Of a DNA stretch of 60,637 nt, positions 50,115 to 59,198 are shown piece after piece. A model generated the notes under the pieces. It was not told the DNA's origin. It saw only the letters and a program-made list of their open reading frames with translations, and searched no databases. Each line of letters opens with the position of its first letter. The first letter of the stretch is position 1. The position numbers were made by a program, and so were the translations under genes. The DNA lies in assembly GCA_035295665.1 (NCBI GenBank), contig DATGIQ010000114.1, forward strand, positions 1 through 60,637, in the 5' to 3' direction. Source of the stretch: DATGIQ01 sp035295665 (GTDB lineage Bacteria; Planctomycetota; Planctomycetia; Gemmatales; Gemmataceae).

Positions 50115-52979
50115 ATGCTTCGCCGTCATCGCCGTCTCGTGGCTGCTTCCCTGGCGTTCACCGTCGTCTGTGCCGCGGTTATGGCCATGCGTCCAGCCGA
50201 GTCCGATACGCATACCGTTCGCGTCACCTTGGGACTTCGGGATAAAGAGTCCACTGACTGGAGCGGACAGGTTGCCGTCTCCGGAGGTGAAGTCGCCGAG
50301 CTGGCCGGCTGGCGCTTCGAGCCCAAGGACGTGATCGAAGGCAAGACTGGCTGGAAGGTGAGTACGCGGAAATACATTGCCCCGGAGCACCGCTTTCCCA
50401 TTCAGCCCGCCACCGGCAAACCCAAAACGCCCCCGGATCTCGAACCCTGGCCGACCGGGGTCACCTTGACGGTGCGTGGAGCTTCCCCAGCGGTCACGCT
50501 CACGCTCCCCAAGGGCGAGGTGAAGTTCGAAGCCGCTTCGCTCCGGCTGGGGGAGCCCAAGTATTTTCTGGATGGCGCCGTACGGGTCGACCGGCTGCCG
50601 ACGGAAACCGTGTTGCGTCCTCCCGCCCCGCCGAAGGCGACCGATCCCGTACAAGATGACTACCCGGCTTTCTGGGTTCGCTACAAAACCGGCCAACACT
50701 ATCTGGCCTGGGTCAGTTACCAGAAGGAGAAGGATCGCGTCCTGGTGGTGGAGCGAGATGGCCCGCACGGAGCATGGTCCGACCCTACGGAAGTCGCGGG
50801 GCCGGGCGATCATTTCCGGGTGGCCCTGGCCGGCACGCACAATGACACGCTCTGGATCGTTTGGTCGAGTCAACGCCAGCACAATTGGGACCTCTATGGC
50901 CGATCCTACCAGAACGGAAAATGGGGCCCGGAAATCCGTCTAACCGAGGATGCCGGGCCGGACATTTGGCACTCGATGACCACCGACCAACACGGCCGAG
51001 CCTGGCTCGTCTGGCAAGGGTTCCGAAATGGCCAATCCGATATCTTCGCACGCTGTGCCGATGGCGAGGGCTGGCACGAGCCGATCCGCGTCAGCAACAG
51101 CAAGGCCAACGACTGGAACCCCAGCATCGCCGCCGATCCAAAAGAAGATCGCGTCTGGGTGGGCTGGGATAGCTACGAAGCGGGCTCGTACGGCGTCCGC
51201 GTCTGCAGCCTCAGCGGAGGACCGAAGCCGGTGCTCGGTGAAGTGCTGGTGCCGGAAAAGAGCCGGCTTTTCCAGGCTCACATCAATCTGGCCTGCGATC
51301 GCGAGGGACGGCTCTGGGCGGCGTGGGATGAATCCGGAGCGCAATGGGGGAAGGACAGCGGCTACCTGTACCAGAACACCGGCGGCACGCGCCTCTATCA
51401 ATCCCGGTCGGTTCGCAGCAAGTGCCTGGTGGACGGGCAGTGGCTGGAGCCGGCGGCCGATTTCGAGTCGATCTTGCCTCCCGCCATGAAGGAATTCAAC
51501 GAGCTGCCCCAGCTTCAGGTGGACAGCGACGGACGGATGTGGCTGGCATTTCGGCATCGCATGGCACGCAATCCGCGCGCCGATGGCTGGGCTGCCGCGG
51601 GGCGCTGGGATGTCTATGCCACGGCCTACCTGGGAGATCGTTGGCTGGCTCCATTTGAATTGCCGGATTCGGGGGGCCGCAACGACATGCGCACCAGCTC
51701 CCAGCGCGACCGCGATGGCCAGGTCTATTTCGCTTATGCCAGCGACCACCGTGGCTCGGTGCCGCCAGCCATGGGCCCGCGCAATCACAGCATTGCCGTG
51801 AGCCGGCTTGGTAATGCTCTGCCCCGCACGGAGTCCAAATTCAAGCCGAGCCCGCTGCCGGCCACCGGGGCAACGGCACTCATCCATCCGAACGAAAAAG
51901 AACAGGTCGCCCGAATCCGCAGTTACAAAATCGAGACGGCAGGCAAGACGTATCACATCTATCGTGGCGACTTGCACCGGCACACCGATATCTCGTCCGA
52001 TGGGGCCGGCGACGGCTCGCTCATGGACCTGCATCGTTATGCCCTGGACGCTGCCGCCCTTGATTATGTCATGGTCGGCGATCACAACATGGGACAGAAC
52101 AACGAATATTGCTGGTGGCGAACGCAGAAGGCCAACGACCTCTATACCGTCCCCGGGGCCTTCCTTTCGATGTACGGTTATGAGCGGAGCGTCCCCTATC
52201 CGAACGGGCACCGCAACGTCATCTGGACGGAACGCGGCCACCGCACGCTCCCCTTGCCGCAGCCAGCGATCCCAAAACAGATGGCCGACGACACTGGCCG
52301 CCTGTATGCGTACCTGCGGCAAACCGACGGAATCTGCACGCTGCATACCTCGGCGACCGGACAGGGGACGAATTGGGAGCAGGAAATCGACCGCGGCCTC
52401 GAGCCGTTTGTCGAAATCTTCCAGGGTTTCCACGCTTCCTTTGAGGCTCCCGGGGCCCCGCGGATTGTCGATGCTGAAAGCGACATCATCCACACGTCGT
52501 TCAAACCGGACGGCTATGTATCACGTGCCTTGGAAAAAGGCTACCGTCTCGGTTTCCAGGCGTCGAGCGACCACATCTCCACGCATGTCAGCTATGCCTG
52601 CATTTTGGCCGAGGAGTTTAGCCGCAAAGGGCTGGTCGATGCGATGCGCAAGCGGCACAGCTACGCGGCCACCGATAACATTGTGCTCGATGTTCGCATG
52701 GGTTCGCTGGGCATCATGGGGGACGAGGTACGGACATCGCAGCCGCGCCTGGAAGTGACCGTACTGGGCACCAGTCCGATTGACCGGGTCGAAATCCTGC
52801 GAAATGGCGAGGTGAGCCACACGGAACGGCCGAGCCAGGATGCCGCCGAGAGCCGCTTCCATTGGGAAGACCCGGCTCCGCGCAAGGGGGAGACGCCGAG
52901 CTATTATTACGTGCGGGTGGTCCAGAAGGATGGCCAAATGGCATGGGCATCGCCGATCTGGGTACGGGTTAGGAATTGA
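50115..52979 (+). CDS. Exported beta-propeller/PHP-domain fusion (DUF3604-like)
   Basis: 954 aa. Signal peptide at about 8-27. The middle (about 170-560) is a beta-propeller with repeated tryptophan-rich blades: TLWIVWSSQRQHNWDLYGRS, RAWLVWQGFRNGQSDIF and RVWVGWDSYEAGSYGV. The C-terminal part (about 610-950) is a PHP-type metal-dependent phosphoesterase-like domain of the DUF3604 kind: RGDLHRHTDISSDG (His621, His623), VMVGDHN and a further HTS and SSDHIS for metal binding. All expected ligands appear present. Likely a periplasmic hydrolase. AAAGGAACC precedes ATG 50115; the frame is open 63 codons upstream. Confidence 0.86.
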   Translation: MLRRHRRLVAASLAFTVVCAAVMAMRPAESDTHTVRVTLGLRDKESTDWSGQVAVSGGEVAELAGWRFEPKDVIEGKTGWKVSTRKYIAPEHRFPIQPATGKPKTPPDLEPWPTGVTLTVRGASPAVTLTLPKGEVKFEAASLRLGEPKYFLDGAVRVDRLPTETVLRPPAPPKATDPVQDDYPAFWVRYKTGQHYLAWVSYQKEKDRVLVVERDGPHGAWSDPTEVAGPGDHFRVALAGTHNDTLWIVWSSQRQHNWDLYGRSYQNGKWGPEIRLTEDAGPDIWHSMTTDQHGRAWLVWQGFRNGQSDIFARCADGEGWHEPIRVSNSKANDWNPSIAADPKEDRVWVGWDSYEAGSYGVRVCSLSGGPKPVLGEVLVPEKSRLFQAHINLACDREGRLWAAWDESGAQWGKDSGYLYQNTGGTRLYQSRSVRSKCLVDGQWLEPAADFESILPPAMKEFNELPQLQVDSDGRMWLAFRHRMARNPRADGWAAAGRWDVYATAYLGDRWLAPFELPDSGGRNDMRTSSQRDRDGQVYFAYASDHRGSVPPAMGPRNHSIAVSRLGNALPRTESKFKPSPLPATGATALIHPNEKEQVARIRSYKIETAGKTYHIYRGDLHRHTDISSDGAGDGSLMDLHRYALDAAALDYVMVGDHNMGQNNEYCWWRTQKANDLYTVPGAFLSMYGYERSVPYPNGHRNVIWTERGHRTLPLPQPAIPKQMADDTGRLYAYLRQTDGICTLHTSATGQGTNWEQEIDRGLEPFVEIFQGFHASFEAPGAPRIVDAESDIIHTSFKPDGYVSRALEKGYRLGFQASSDHISTHVSYACILAEEFSRKGLVDAMRKRHSYAATDNIVLDVRMGSLGIMGDEVRTSQPRLEVTVLGTSPIDRVEILRNGEVSHTERPSQDAAESRFHWEDPAPRKGETPSYYYVRVVQKDGQMAWASPIWVRVRN

Positions 52980-53011
52980 GGGGAAGCGCGGCTGGGGACA
53001 GCTACAGCAAA

Positions 53012-53326
53012 TTGCGGCTGCGCATGCCTTGCCGAAATGCCACGCAAAACTTGGTAGAAACCGCCGACTATCTCGCGCAGGATCGTCTGGCTACTTCGGA
53101 TCGCTTTCTTGAGGTAGCGGACAAGACATTGGATTTTCTGGCCTCTAAGCCCGAAATCGTAAACCGATGGAACGCAGAAAACCCTGCTCTGGCTGAACTC
53201 CGAGTTTGGCCCGTAAGGGGCTTCAGGCAGCACCTGATTCTCAATCGACCAGCCGCACAAAAGATCGAGATCATCCGTGTTCTTCACGCCTCCAGAGACC
53301 TCGAGAGTATTTTCGAAAACGAATGA
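53012..53326 (+). CDS. ParE/RelE-superfamily toxin-like protein, no antitoxin adjacent
   Basis: About 104 aa. The order beta-strand, ETADYLAQDRLATSDRFLEVADKT, LDFLASKPEIVNRW, LRVWPVRGFRQHLI and IEIIRVLHASRDLESIF matches ParE toxins, including the C-terminal VLHASRD signature. TTG 53012 gives a family-like N-terminus; ATG 53024 is an alternative. Ribosome-binding site weak. No antitoxin gene precedes it; the upstream gene is the PHP fusion. It may be an orphan or a decayed module. Confidence 0.72.
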   Translation: MRLRMPCRNATQNLVETADYLAQDRLATSDRFLEVADKTLDFLASKPEIVNRWNAENPALAELRVWPVRGFRQHLILNRPAAQKIEIIRVLHASRDLESIFENE

Positions 53327-53333
53327 GCCCCCG

Positions 53334-54269
53334 TCAAACTTCCTCAGCCCAATCCCGCGGCTTCAAATAATATTCGTATAGCTCCGCCTCCGGCGAGCCC
53401 GGCTCGGGGCGGTAATCATACTGCCAGCGTACCACCGGCGGCAGCGACATCAGAATGGATTCAACCCGGCCGCCGGTCTTCAGGCCGAAAATTGTCCCGC
53501 GGTCAATCAAGAGGTTGAATTCCACATAACGCCCACGCCGGAACTCTTGAAACGTCCGCTGGCGATCGGTGTACGGCAAGTTTTTGCGCCGCTCCACGAT
53601 CGGCCGATAGGCTTCGAGGAACGCATCACCACAATCGCGAACGAAGGCAAAGAGAGCGCTCCAATCCCCTTCCAGATAGTCGAAAAAAATGCCTCCCACG
53701 CCGCGAGGCTCGCCACGGTGGGCCAGGTAAAAATACTCGTCGCACCAGTTCTTGAGCCGCGCGTACTCGATGATCGGGTGATGCCGATCACAGACATGTT
53801 TCCACACCTGGTGAAAGTGAATCACATCTTCGCGAAAAGCGTAGTACGGGGTCAGATCGGCGCCACCACCGAACCACCACATCGCCCCCTTGGTGAGATA
53901 CCGGAAATTCGCATGCACTGTGGGGATGAGCGGGCTCTCGGGATGAAGCACCAGCGATATGCCGGTTGCCGTGAATCGGCGTCCCTCGCCTGGGATCTGC
54001 GCCGCAAAGTCCGGTGCGAGATCTCCCGACACCTCTGAGAAGTTCACTCCCGCTTTCTCAAAAACAGCACCGCCGCTCAACACCCTGCTGCGGCCACCTC
54101 CGCCTTCGGGTCGCTGCCAGCTATCCTCCCGAAACCGGCCTCGGATATCCAGCGCCTCCACGGCCGCACAGATCCGGTCTTGCAGCTGCTGGAAATAGGC
54201 CACGGCCTGAGCTTGGCGCTCCGGTTGCTCCGATCCCACTTTGCGACTCCCGATTGGCTTGCCGGCCAC
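53334..54269 (-). CDS. hemF: Oxygen-dependent coproporphyrinogen III oxidase
   Basis: 311-aa cytoplasmic enzyme of haem synthesis that oxidatively decarboxylates coproporphyrinogen III to protoporphyrinogen IX using O2. Signature regions are GVNFSEVSG, TGISLVLHPESPLIPTVHAN, WWFGGGADLTPYY and GGIFFDYLEG, and YVEFNLLIDRGTIFGL near the end. Length is normal. The start is GTG 54269, with AGAGA just upstream. Presence implies aerobic or microaerobic life. Confidence 0.97.
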   Translation of the reverse strand: MAGKPIGSRKVGSEQPERQAQAVAYFQQLQDRICAAVEALDIRGRFREDSWQRPEGGGGRSRVLSGGAVFEKAGVNFSEVSGDLAPDFAAQIPGEGRRFTATGISLVLHPESPLIPTVHANFRYLTKGAMWWFGGGADLTPYYAFREDVIHFHQVWKHVCDRHHPIIEYARLKNWCDEYFYLAHRGEPRGVGGIFFDYLEGDWSALFAFVRDCGDAFLEAYRPIVERRKNLPYTDRQRTFQEFRRGRYVEFNLLIDRGTIFGLKTGGRVESILMSLPPVVRWQYDYRPEPGSPEAELYEYYLKPRDWAEEV

Positions 54270-54285
54270 TCTCTAAATGAGCATT

Positions 54286-54867
54286 TCAGCCGATTCGTTC
54301 GCGGTAGGGCTGCACCTTTTCGTACAGGACACCGACGAACTTTTCTAACAACTCGAGGTACTCCGTACCAGCTACGACATGAACCTCTTGGATGAGCTTG
54401 CGTTTGCGTTCCACGATTTCGACGTAGCGTTCCACTCCGATTCGGGTCAGCGGCCCGCCAGTCCCCTGAACGGACAGAAGCTCGTCAATCTCTTCCGGAC
54501 TCAATTGGCGGGCGCGTTCCGGGTTGCGCTCCAGCCAGGCCAATAGCTCCGGTTGCGTCGCAGAATTGTAGAGCCGGCGGAGCAGGGCGTCGCAATCCGC
54601 CGAAGTGATGGCGTTGACTCGCGTCAACAAACGTTCCAGCGGCAAGCTGCGCAATTCATTGACGGATAGGCCGAGGGCCTTAGCGCAGCGACTGATCGTG
54701 CCGTTTCTCAATCGCCGGCCGCCATTGCGTAGCAGGATCTGGCGCACCGTCTGGCGGTTGAGGCCGGTGTGGCGGGCAAATTCTTCTTGATTCCAGCCCC
54801 GTTCTTCGACCATGCGGGCGATCTTGGCCGCCAGGTCCTCCAGGCTGGGCATTATCTGGCCGTTCAT
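54286..54867 (-). CDS. XRE-type helix-turn-helix regulator
   Basis: 193 aa. Residues 10-78 hold a Cro/C1-type helix-turn-helix: WNQEEFARHTGLNRQTVRQIL, followed by RCAKALGLSVNELRSL. The rest is helical and charged (RYVEIVERKRKLIQEVHVV), perhaps for dimerisation or ligand binding. AGGA nine bases before ATG 54867. It lies between hemF and the SDR gene. Its target is unknown. Confidence 0.88.
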   Translation of the reverse strand: MNGQIMPSLEDLAAKIARMVEERGWNQEEFARHTGLNRQTVRQILLRNGGRRLRNGTISRCAKALGLSVNELRSLPLERLLTRVNAITSADCDALLRRLYNSATQPELLAWLERNPERARQLSPEEIDELLSVQGTGGPLTRIGVERYVEIVERKRKLIQEVHVVAGTEYLELLEKFVGVLYEKVQPYRERIG

Positions 54868-54936
54868 GTAGGAAGATCCTACTCTCTCCGTGCCTGAAAG
54901 AATAGGTCCGTTGGTGCCGGTTCATGGTGGTGGTGC

Positions 54937-55773
54937 ATGAAGATCGATGGATTTCGGGATAAAGTCATCCTGATCACTGGCGGCTCTTCCGGCATCGGCC
55001 GGGCGACTGCCCTGCGGCTGGCCAGCTACGGGGCCAGGGTGGCCGTGGCGGCCCGCAATGCGGCCGCGTTAGAGCAAGTAGCCAAGGAAGCGGTCGACCT
55101 CGGAACCGAAGCGCTGGCGATCCCCACCGATGTCACCGTGGCCGAGCAGTGCCGCCAAGCCGTGGAAAAGACGGTCGCCCGATTTGGACGACTCGATATC
55201 CTGATTTGTTCGGCCGGCTTATCGATGCGGGGGTATTTCGCGAACTCGGATCTGGAAGCGCTCGAACGCGTCATGCGCGTGAACTTTTTCGGTACGCTGT
55301 ACACCACGCATTTTGCGTTGCCCCATATCAAGCAGACCCGCGGCTCGCTCGTGGCCCTCAGCAGCCTGACCGGCTTGCGCGGAATCCCATCCTATGCCCT
55401 CTACGGAGCCAGCAAATTTGCAATTCAGGGACTCTATGAGAGCCTGCGCTTGGAAGTGCGGCCGGACGGAGTCCATGTCGGCGTCGTGGCTCCGGGGTTC
55501 GTCGATACGCCGCTGCGGAAGCGTGTCCTTCGGCCGGATGGGCAGCCTTGGACCAAACCGCCTCCGCCGCCCTTCCGCATCTGGCCGGTCCAGAAATGCG
55601 TGGACCGCATCATCCGGCTAATTGCGAAGCGCCGCTCTCAGGCGAATTTGCCCTGGTTCATGGGTCCGCTCTTGTGGCTCGATCCCATCGTGGGTTGCTG
55701 GATAGGCAATACGATCCTCCGTCTCAAATTTCCCCCGGAAACCGAAGCGCGCGGCGATTGGGAAGGGGCGTGA
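54937..55773 (+). CDS. Short-chain dehydrogenase/reductase
   Basis: 278-aa NAD(P)-dependent oxidoreductase. Cofactor motif TGGSSGIGRA (residues 14-23), NAG-type region CSAGLSMRG, catalytic Ser in LSSLTG and YGASKFA (Tyr and Lys). A hydrophobic C-terminal segment (WFMGPLLWLDPIVGCWIG) suggests membrane association, as in lipid-acting SDRs. A GGTGGTG precedes ATG 54937. The substrate cannot be told. Confidence 0.93.
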   Translation: MKIDGFRDKVILITGGSSGIGRATALRLASYGARVAVAARNAAALEQVAKEAVDLGTEALAIPTDVTVAEQCRQAVEKTVARFGRLDILICSAGLSMRGYFANSDLEALERVMRVNFFGTLYTTHFALPHIKQTRGSLVALSSLTGLRGIPSYALYGASKFAIQGLYESLRLEVRPDGVHVGVVAPGFVDTPLRKRVLRPDGQPWTKPPPPPFRIWPVQKCVDRIIRLIAKRRSQANLPWFMGPLLWLDPIVGCWIGNTILRLKFPPETEARGDWEGA

Positions 55774-55777
55774 GCGT

Positions 55778-56941
55778 TCAGCGCAACAGGAGATCGGGCC
55801 GAAAGAAGTCCGCCCCCTGAACGCGAATCCGCTTGAGTGGCCAGTCTTCCGTCGACGTGATGGACACTGGACCATCGCTGCCGATGAGGAAGGTGTCGCA
55901 GCTAAAGGCGGCACCGACACTGGCCTGCCAGGTCACCCCCCAGTCAGCTTGGAACAGTTCCTCGGTGTCGGGAAGCAGCTTCAGTTCGACCGGGGCTCGT
56001 CCGGTGATATGTCCTTGGGAACAGTGCCGCCATTCGTGTTCGAAACCGGTCAGCTGATATACGTACTTGCCTGTAGTCAGGATTTGCCGCGGAAGGGCAT
56101 CGGGCCAGCTACTGGCGATGTAGGTGGCACTCACTTTACTGGCGGCGGCGTGCTCCCTCCGGAACGCAGCGTCCGGCTCACCGAAACAGAGCGATCGGCT
56201 GGCCATGACACACAGCCCGTATTTCCGCGCCGTCGCCATCAGTACCGCATAATGGCGGATCGGCACGGCCGTGTAGCCACAGTGGCGATACCGGCGGGAC
56301 CGGCCATCGGCAGCCACCTCAACCAGGACCGGCTGGGCCCCGCGGTGAACGAGGCGATGGTGGAGTTGGCCGGCAGCTTCGCGCTCCGTTTCATTTTGGC
56401 TCAGGTTGCGGCAAGTCGCTTCCAACGCATGGCTGACGATGGTTCCCACAGCGCGAAAACAGGCTTGCTCATACGGGCTCAAGAACCGGCGTAGACGGCG
56501 GAGCTGTTCGCCTACGGGCTTGAGGCCGGCCCGGGGAACGTCGCCGGCGACATTTCGACCATGACAGAGATCGGCCAAGAGCTGTTCCCGATCCCCGTGC
56601 CACGGCCATTGCTTGAGCTGGAAACCGAGCCCATCCAGTTCTTCATCAAACATCCGCTGCGAATCAACGTTGGAGGTCAGCAGCCACCGCTGGTCCGCGC
56701 TGAAATACAAAGCCGGATAGTCGGCGGGATCGACTACCCCGCGTGCTGCCGCCCCGCTGGTGAGCCAGCCAAAATTCTCCGGATCAAGGACGAGCAACCC
56801 TTCGCAGCCAAATTCCTCTAATAGTTTTCCGATCCGGATTTGTTTACTGTCCAGGTCCGCTCGCCGGTCCGCTGTTGCCTCGGCTGTGGCTGGGGGCGAG
56901 GGCTCAACCGACAGGACCACGGATTCCGCAGTCGAATTCAT
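55778..56941 (-). CDS. M24-like (creatinase/aminopeptidase P fold) protein lacking metal ligands
   Basis: 387 aa. The N-terminal half resembles creatinase_N (KLLEEFGCEGLLVLDPENFGWLTS). The C-terminal half follows the pita-bread fold of M24 peptidases (LSPYEQACFRAVGTIVSHALEA, ETEREAAGQLHH and the GFEHEWRHCSQGHI region). The usual Asp-Asp-His-Glu-Glu metal set, especially the DxG..GYxSDxTR strand, is not seen. It may be a non-catalytic relative. GAAAGAGAA precedes ATG 56941. It is convergent with the SDR gene. Confidence 0.72.
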   Translation of the reverse strand: MNSTAESVVLSVEPSPPATAEATADRRADLDSKQIRIGKLLEEFGCEGLLVLDPENFGWLTSGAAARGVVDPADYPALYFSADQRWLLTSNVDSQRMFDEELDGLGFQLKQWPWHGDREQLLADLCHGRNVAGDVPRAGLKPVGEQLRRLRRFLSPYEQACFRAVGTIVSHALEATCRNLSQNETEREAAGQLHHRLVHRGAQPVLVEVAADGRSRRYRHCGYTAVPIRHYAVLMATARKYGLCVMASRSLCFGEPDAAFRREHAAASKVSATYIASSWPDALPRQILTTGKYVYQLTGFEHEWRHCSQGHITGRAPVELKLLPDTEELFQADWGVTWQASVGAAFSCDTFLIGSDGPVSITSTEDWPLKRIRVQGADFFRPDLLLR

Positions 56942-57189
56942 CACGGTTCTCTTTCGACCGGCTCCCAGGGGGAAGACGCCGGTCCGGCTCACTGCATTGG
57001 ATGATGCGCATCCCTCGAAGCCTCGGGAAAGGGTCCTCCGCGTACGGACTGCCGTGTCGCAGCGATTCGAGACCCAATCCGAGTGTCTCACAGGCGTACA
57101 GGGGATGCAACCCCAGGGTGAGCCCTTCCCGAACGCGGAGCCAGCGCGCAGGCCTGCGTAATCCGTGCCGACTGTCGTCCAGTAGCCAT

Positions 57190-57843
57190 TTAACTGGTTG
57201 ATCCCGGGGACGTGGTGAAGTCAACGAATACGCGCTCCCCCGCTTCGACCGGCACCTTGCGGCTGCGCTCCACCACGCGGCCGTTGTCCAGCCACCGTGC
57301 ATGGAACTCGTACACGTAGCGTTCGCCGGGGGCCAACGGCGGCGAGGAAAAGCGTCGCCAGCTGCCGGTACTGTTGGTCTTGTGTCCTTCGACCCACAGT
57401 TCCGCATCGGGCGTAGGAAGATGCACATCCGCCTGAACCTGTCGATCCGTGCGGGATGGCGCCATCTGCATGGGCGGATTGTACGTGGGGACTCTGTAGT
57501 TGTACGTTTGAACCAAAGGGGCAGACCCTAACGGGGGCGCACCAAATGTCGAGGCTGAGCCGTAGACCTGCGCGCTGTACGGTAGCGGAACGGTGTACGT
57601 AGCGCCAGATCCCGGGAAGGTCGGGGTAACGTAGTTATTGTAAATGCCCGGGTTGACCGAACCGTACCGGTATTGCCCCGGATAGTAGGGGCCATAGTAG
57701 CCCGGGTTGAAGTTATAAAAACTCTGGGGGTAGGGGTTATTGGAAAACACCGGCGGGGCCGTCAACGCCTTCCGAGGCAGAAGAAAGAGCAACCCGGCAA
57801 TTGCGGTGAGCATCAGCAGTGTCGAACCGTGTTGTTTAGCCAT
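57190..57843 (-). CDS. Exported TIGR03000-domain protein, Tyr/Pro/Gly-rich
   Basis: 217 aa. Signal peptide (about 8-28). The mature N-terminal half is rich in Tyr, Pro, Gly and Asn (FNPGYYGPYYPGQYRYGSVN), suggesting an extended surface or wall segment. The C-terminal 80 residues match the planctomycete TIGR03000 domain: AELWVEGHKTNSTGSWRRFS, PPLAPGERYVYEFHARW and VPVEAGERVFVDF. The domain is, as far as I know, confined largely to planctomycetes. GGGAGG precedes ATG 57843. Confidence 0.85.
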   Translation of the reverse strand: MAKQHGSTLLMLTAIAGLLFLLPRKALTAPPVFSNNPYPQSFYNFNPGYYGPYYPGQYRYGSVNPGIYNNYVTPTFPGSGATYTVPLPYSAQVYGSASTFGAPPLGSAPLVQTYNYRVPTYNPPMQMAPSRTDRQVQADVHLPTPDAELWVEGHKTNSTGSWRRFSSPPLAPGERYVYEFHARWLDNGRVVERSRKVPVEAGERVFVDFTTSPGSTS

Positions 57844-58027
57844 GGTTTGGTTCCTCCCTTCAAATTTCGTGCAAACCTCGTGCCGCTTCCCGGCCGCCGA
57901 ACGGCATTGACCCTAAACGCTACCCGTTGCTATAGTTAGCCATGTTATTGCCTGTCGCAGGGACCATCTGAGCAGAACCAGAACATGGCGTTGCCGGGAG
58001 CCACAATGGAGATCGGAGGCGTTCACA

Positions 58028-58810
58028 ATGCGGACAGATAGGAGAGACATGCTCTGGGGGGGGACATTGGCGCTGTGGGTCGCGCTGAGCGTGGCGCCGA
58101 GCGTGGGGCTCGCACAGCGACTCAACCCCAACGAGCGCGCGGCCCCACCGCTTACGAATGTGGAGGACAAGGACGACATTCACAAGCAGGATGGGAAGAT
58201 CTGGGTCCTCGATTTCAAGTTCTATGATCCCCGGACCATTACGGTAGACATTCCCGGCCGAGGCCGGAAGATTTGTTGGTATCTGAAATACCAGGTCATC
58301 AATAACACCAACGAGCCGCGCACGTTCATTCCCGATTTTGTCATGGTGACGCCGGACAAACCGGGTGCCACGTATCATGACCAGGTGCTGCCCAAAGTCC
58401 AGGAAGCAATTCGGCAGGTGGAGGATCCGACGGGCTATCTCGACATCAAGAATTCGGTGACTATTGCCAGCAAGCCGATCCCCCCTTCCAAGCCAAACGC
58501 CTTCCCGCATGCGGTGACTGGAGTGGCCATCTGGGACGATATCGATCCAGAGGCCAACCGTTTCAGCATCTTCGTCAGCGGCCTTTCGAACGGCTGGTCC
58601 TTGGCGGAGATTCCTCCAGACAATAAACAAGTAGTGCGGCGCAAAACGCTCCAGCTGAATTTCAAGCGGCTAGGGGAACGCTATTACCAGCGGACCGGCG
58701 AAATTCGTTTCGTGCCGCCGGTCGAATGGGTATACCGGGCGACGAATGTGATCGTGCCGACGGAGCTGGCCCCGGCGAAAGCGCCCGAGGTGGCTGAAAA
58801 ACCAAAGTGA
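58028..58810 (+). CDS. Exported hypothetical protein, 260 aa
   Basis: Signal peptide at about 8-29. The mature chain is beta-rich, with a patterned core (KIWVLDFKFYDPRTITVDIP, CWYLKYQVINNTNEPRTFIPDF) and a C-terminal helix/strand region. No family recognised. Exported and probably part of the envelope. GGAGG precedes ATG 58028. It is followed 22 bp later by rpmA and may be co-transcribed with it. Confidence 0.7.
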   Translation: MRTDRRDMLWGGTLALWVALSVAPSVGLAQRLNPNERAAPPLTNVEDKDDIHKQDGKIWVLDFKFYDPRTITVDIPGRGRKICWYLKYQVINNTNEPRTFIPDFVMVTPDKPGATYHDQVLPKVQEAIRQVEDPTGYLDIKNSVTIASKPIPPSKPNAFPHAVTGVAIWDDIDPEANRFSIFVSGLSNGWSLAEIPPDNKQVVRRKTLQLNFKRLGERYYQRTGEIRFVPPVEWVYRATNVIVPTELAPAKAPEVAEKPK

Positions 58811-58832
58811 AGCATTCACCTGGGAGGTAGCG

Positions 58833-59084
58833 ATGGCACATAAAAAAGGGCAAGGTTCGGTTCGGAACGGCCGGGAGTCGCATAGCAAGCGCTTGGGCGT
58901 CAAGGTCTACGGCGGCCAGAGCGTCCGAGCCGGCGGCATCATCATCCGGCAGCGCGGCACGCGCTATCACCCAGGCCGCAACGTCGGCCGGGGCAGCGAT
59001 GACACGTTGTTTGCGCTGGCGGATGGCGTGGTGCTATTCGATCGCCAGGGGCGGCGCGTCAACGTTGTCGCTGCGGCGACCTGA
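58833..59084 (+). CDS. rpmA: 50S ribosomal protein bL27
   Basis: 83 aa, normal length. The opening MAHKKGQGSVRNGRESHSKR reaches the peptidyl-transferase centre, and GTRYHPGRNVGRGSDDTLFAL is the family core. GGGAGG precedes ATG 58833. Its usual partner rplU is not adjacent. The upstream neighbour is an exported hypothetical gene 22 bp away. Confidence 0.97.
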   Translation: MAHKKGQGSVRNGRESHSKRLGVKVYGGQSVRAGGIIIRQRGTRYHPGRNVGRGSDDTLFALADGVVLFDRQGRRVNVVAAAT

Positions 59085-59198
59085 TCGAACCTCGAAACGA
59101 TGGGCGGTGTCGAGCTTCTGCACGAGCGGTCCGCGGGCAAGAGAAGAAAATGGCTCCGTCCGCGCGGTTGAACGGCGCCGGGGGATCGCGCCGACGAG

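Noticed and set aside
50940..52493. 517-codon minus-strand frame opposite the PHP fusion
   Set aside because: Shadow frame; the plus strand encodes the conserved propeller and PHP motifs.
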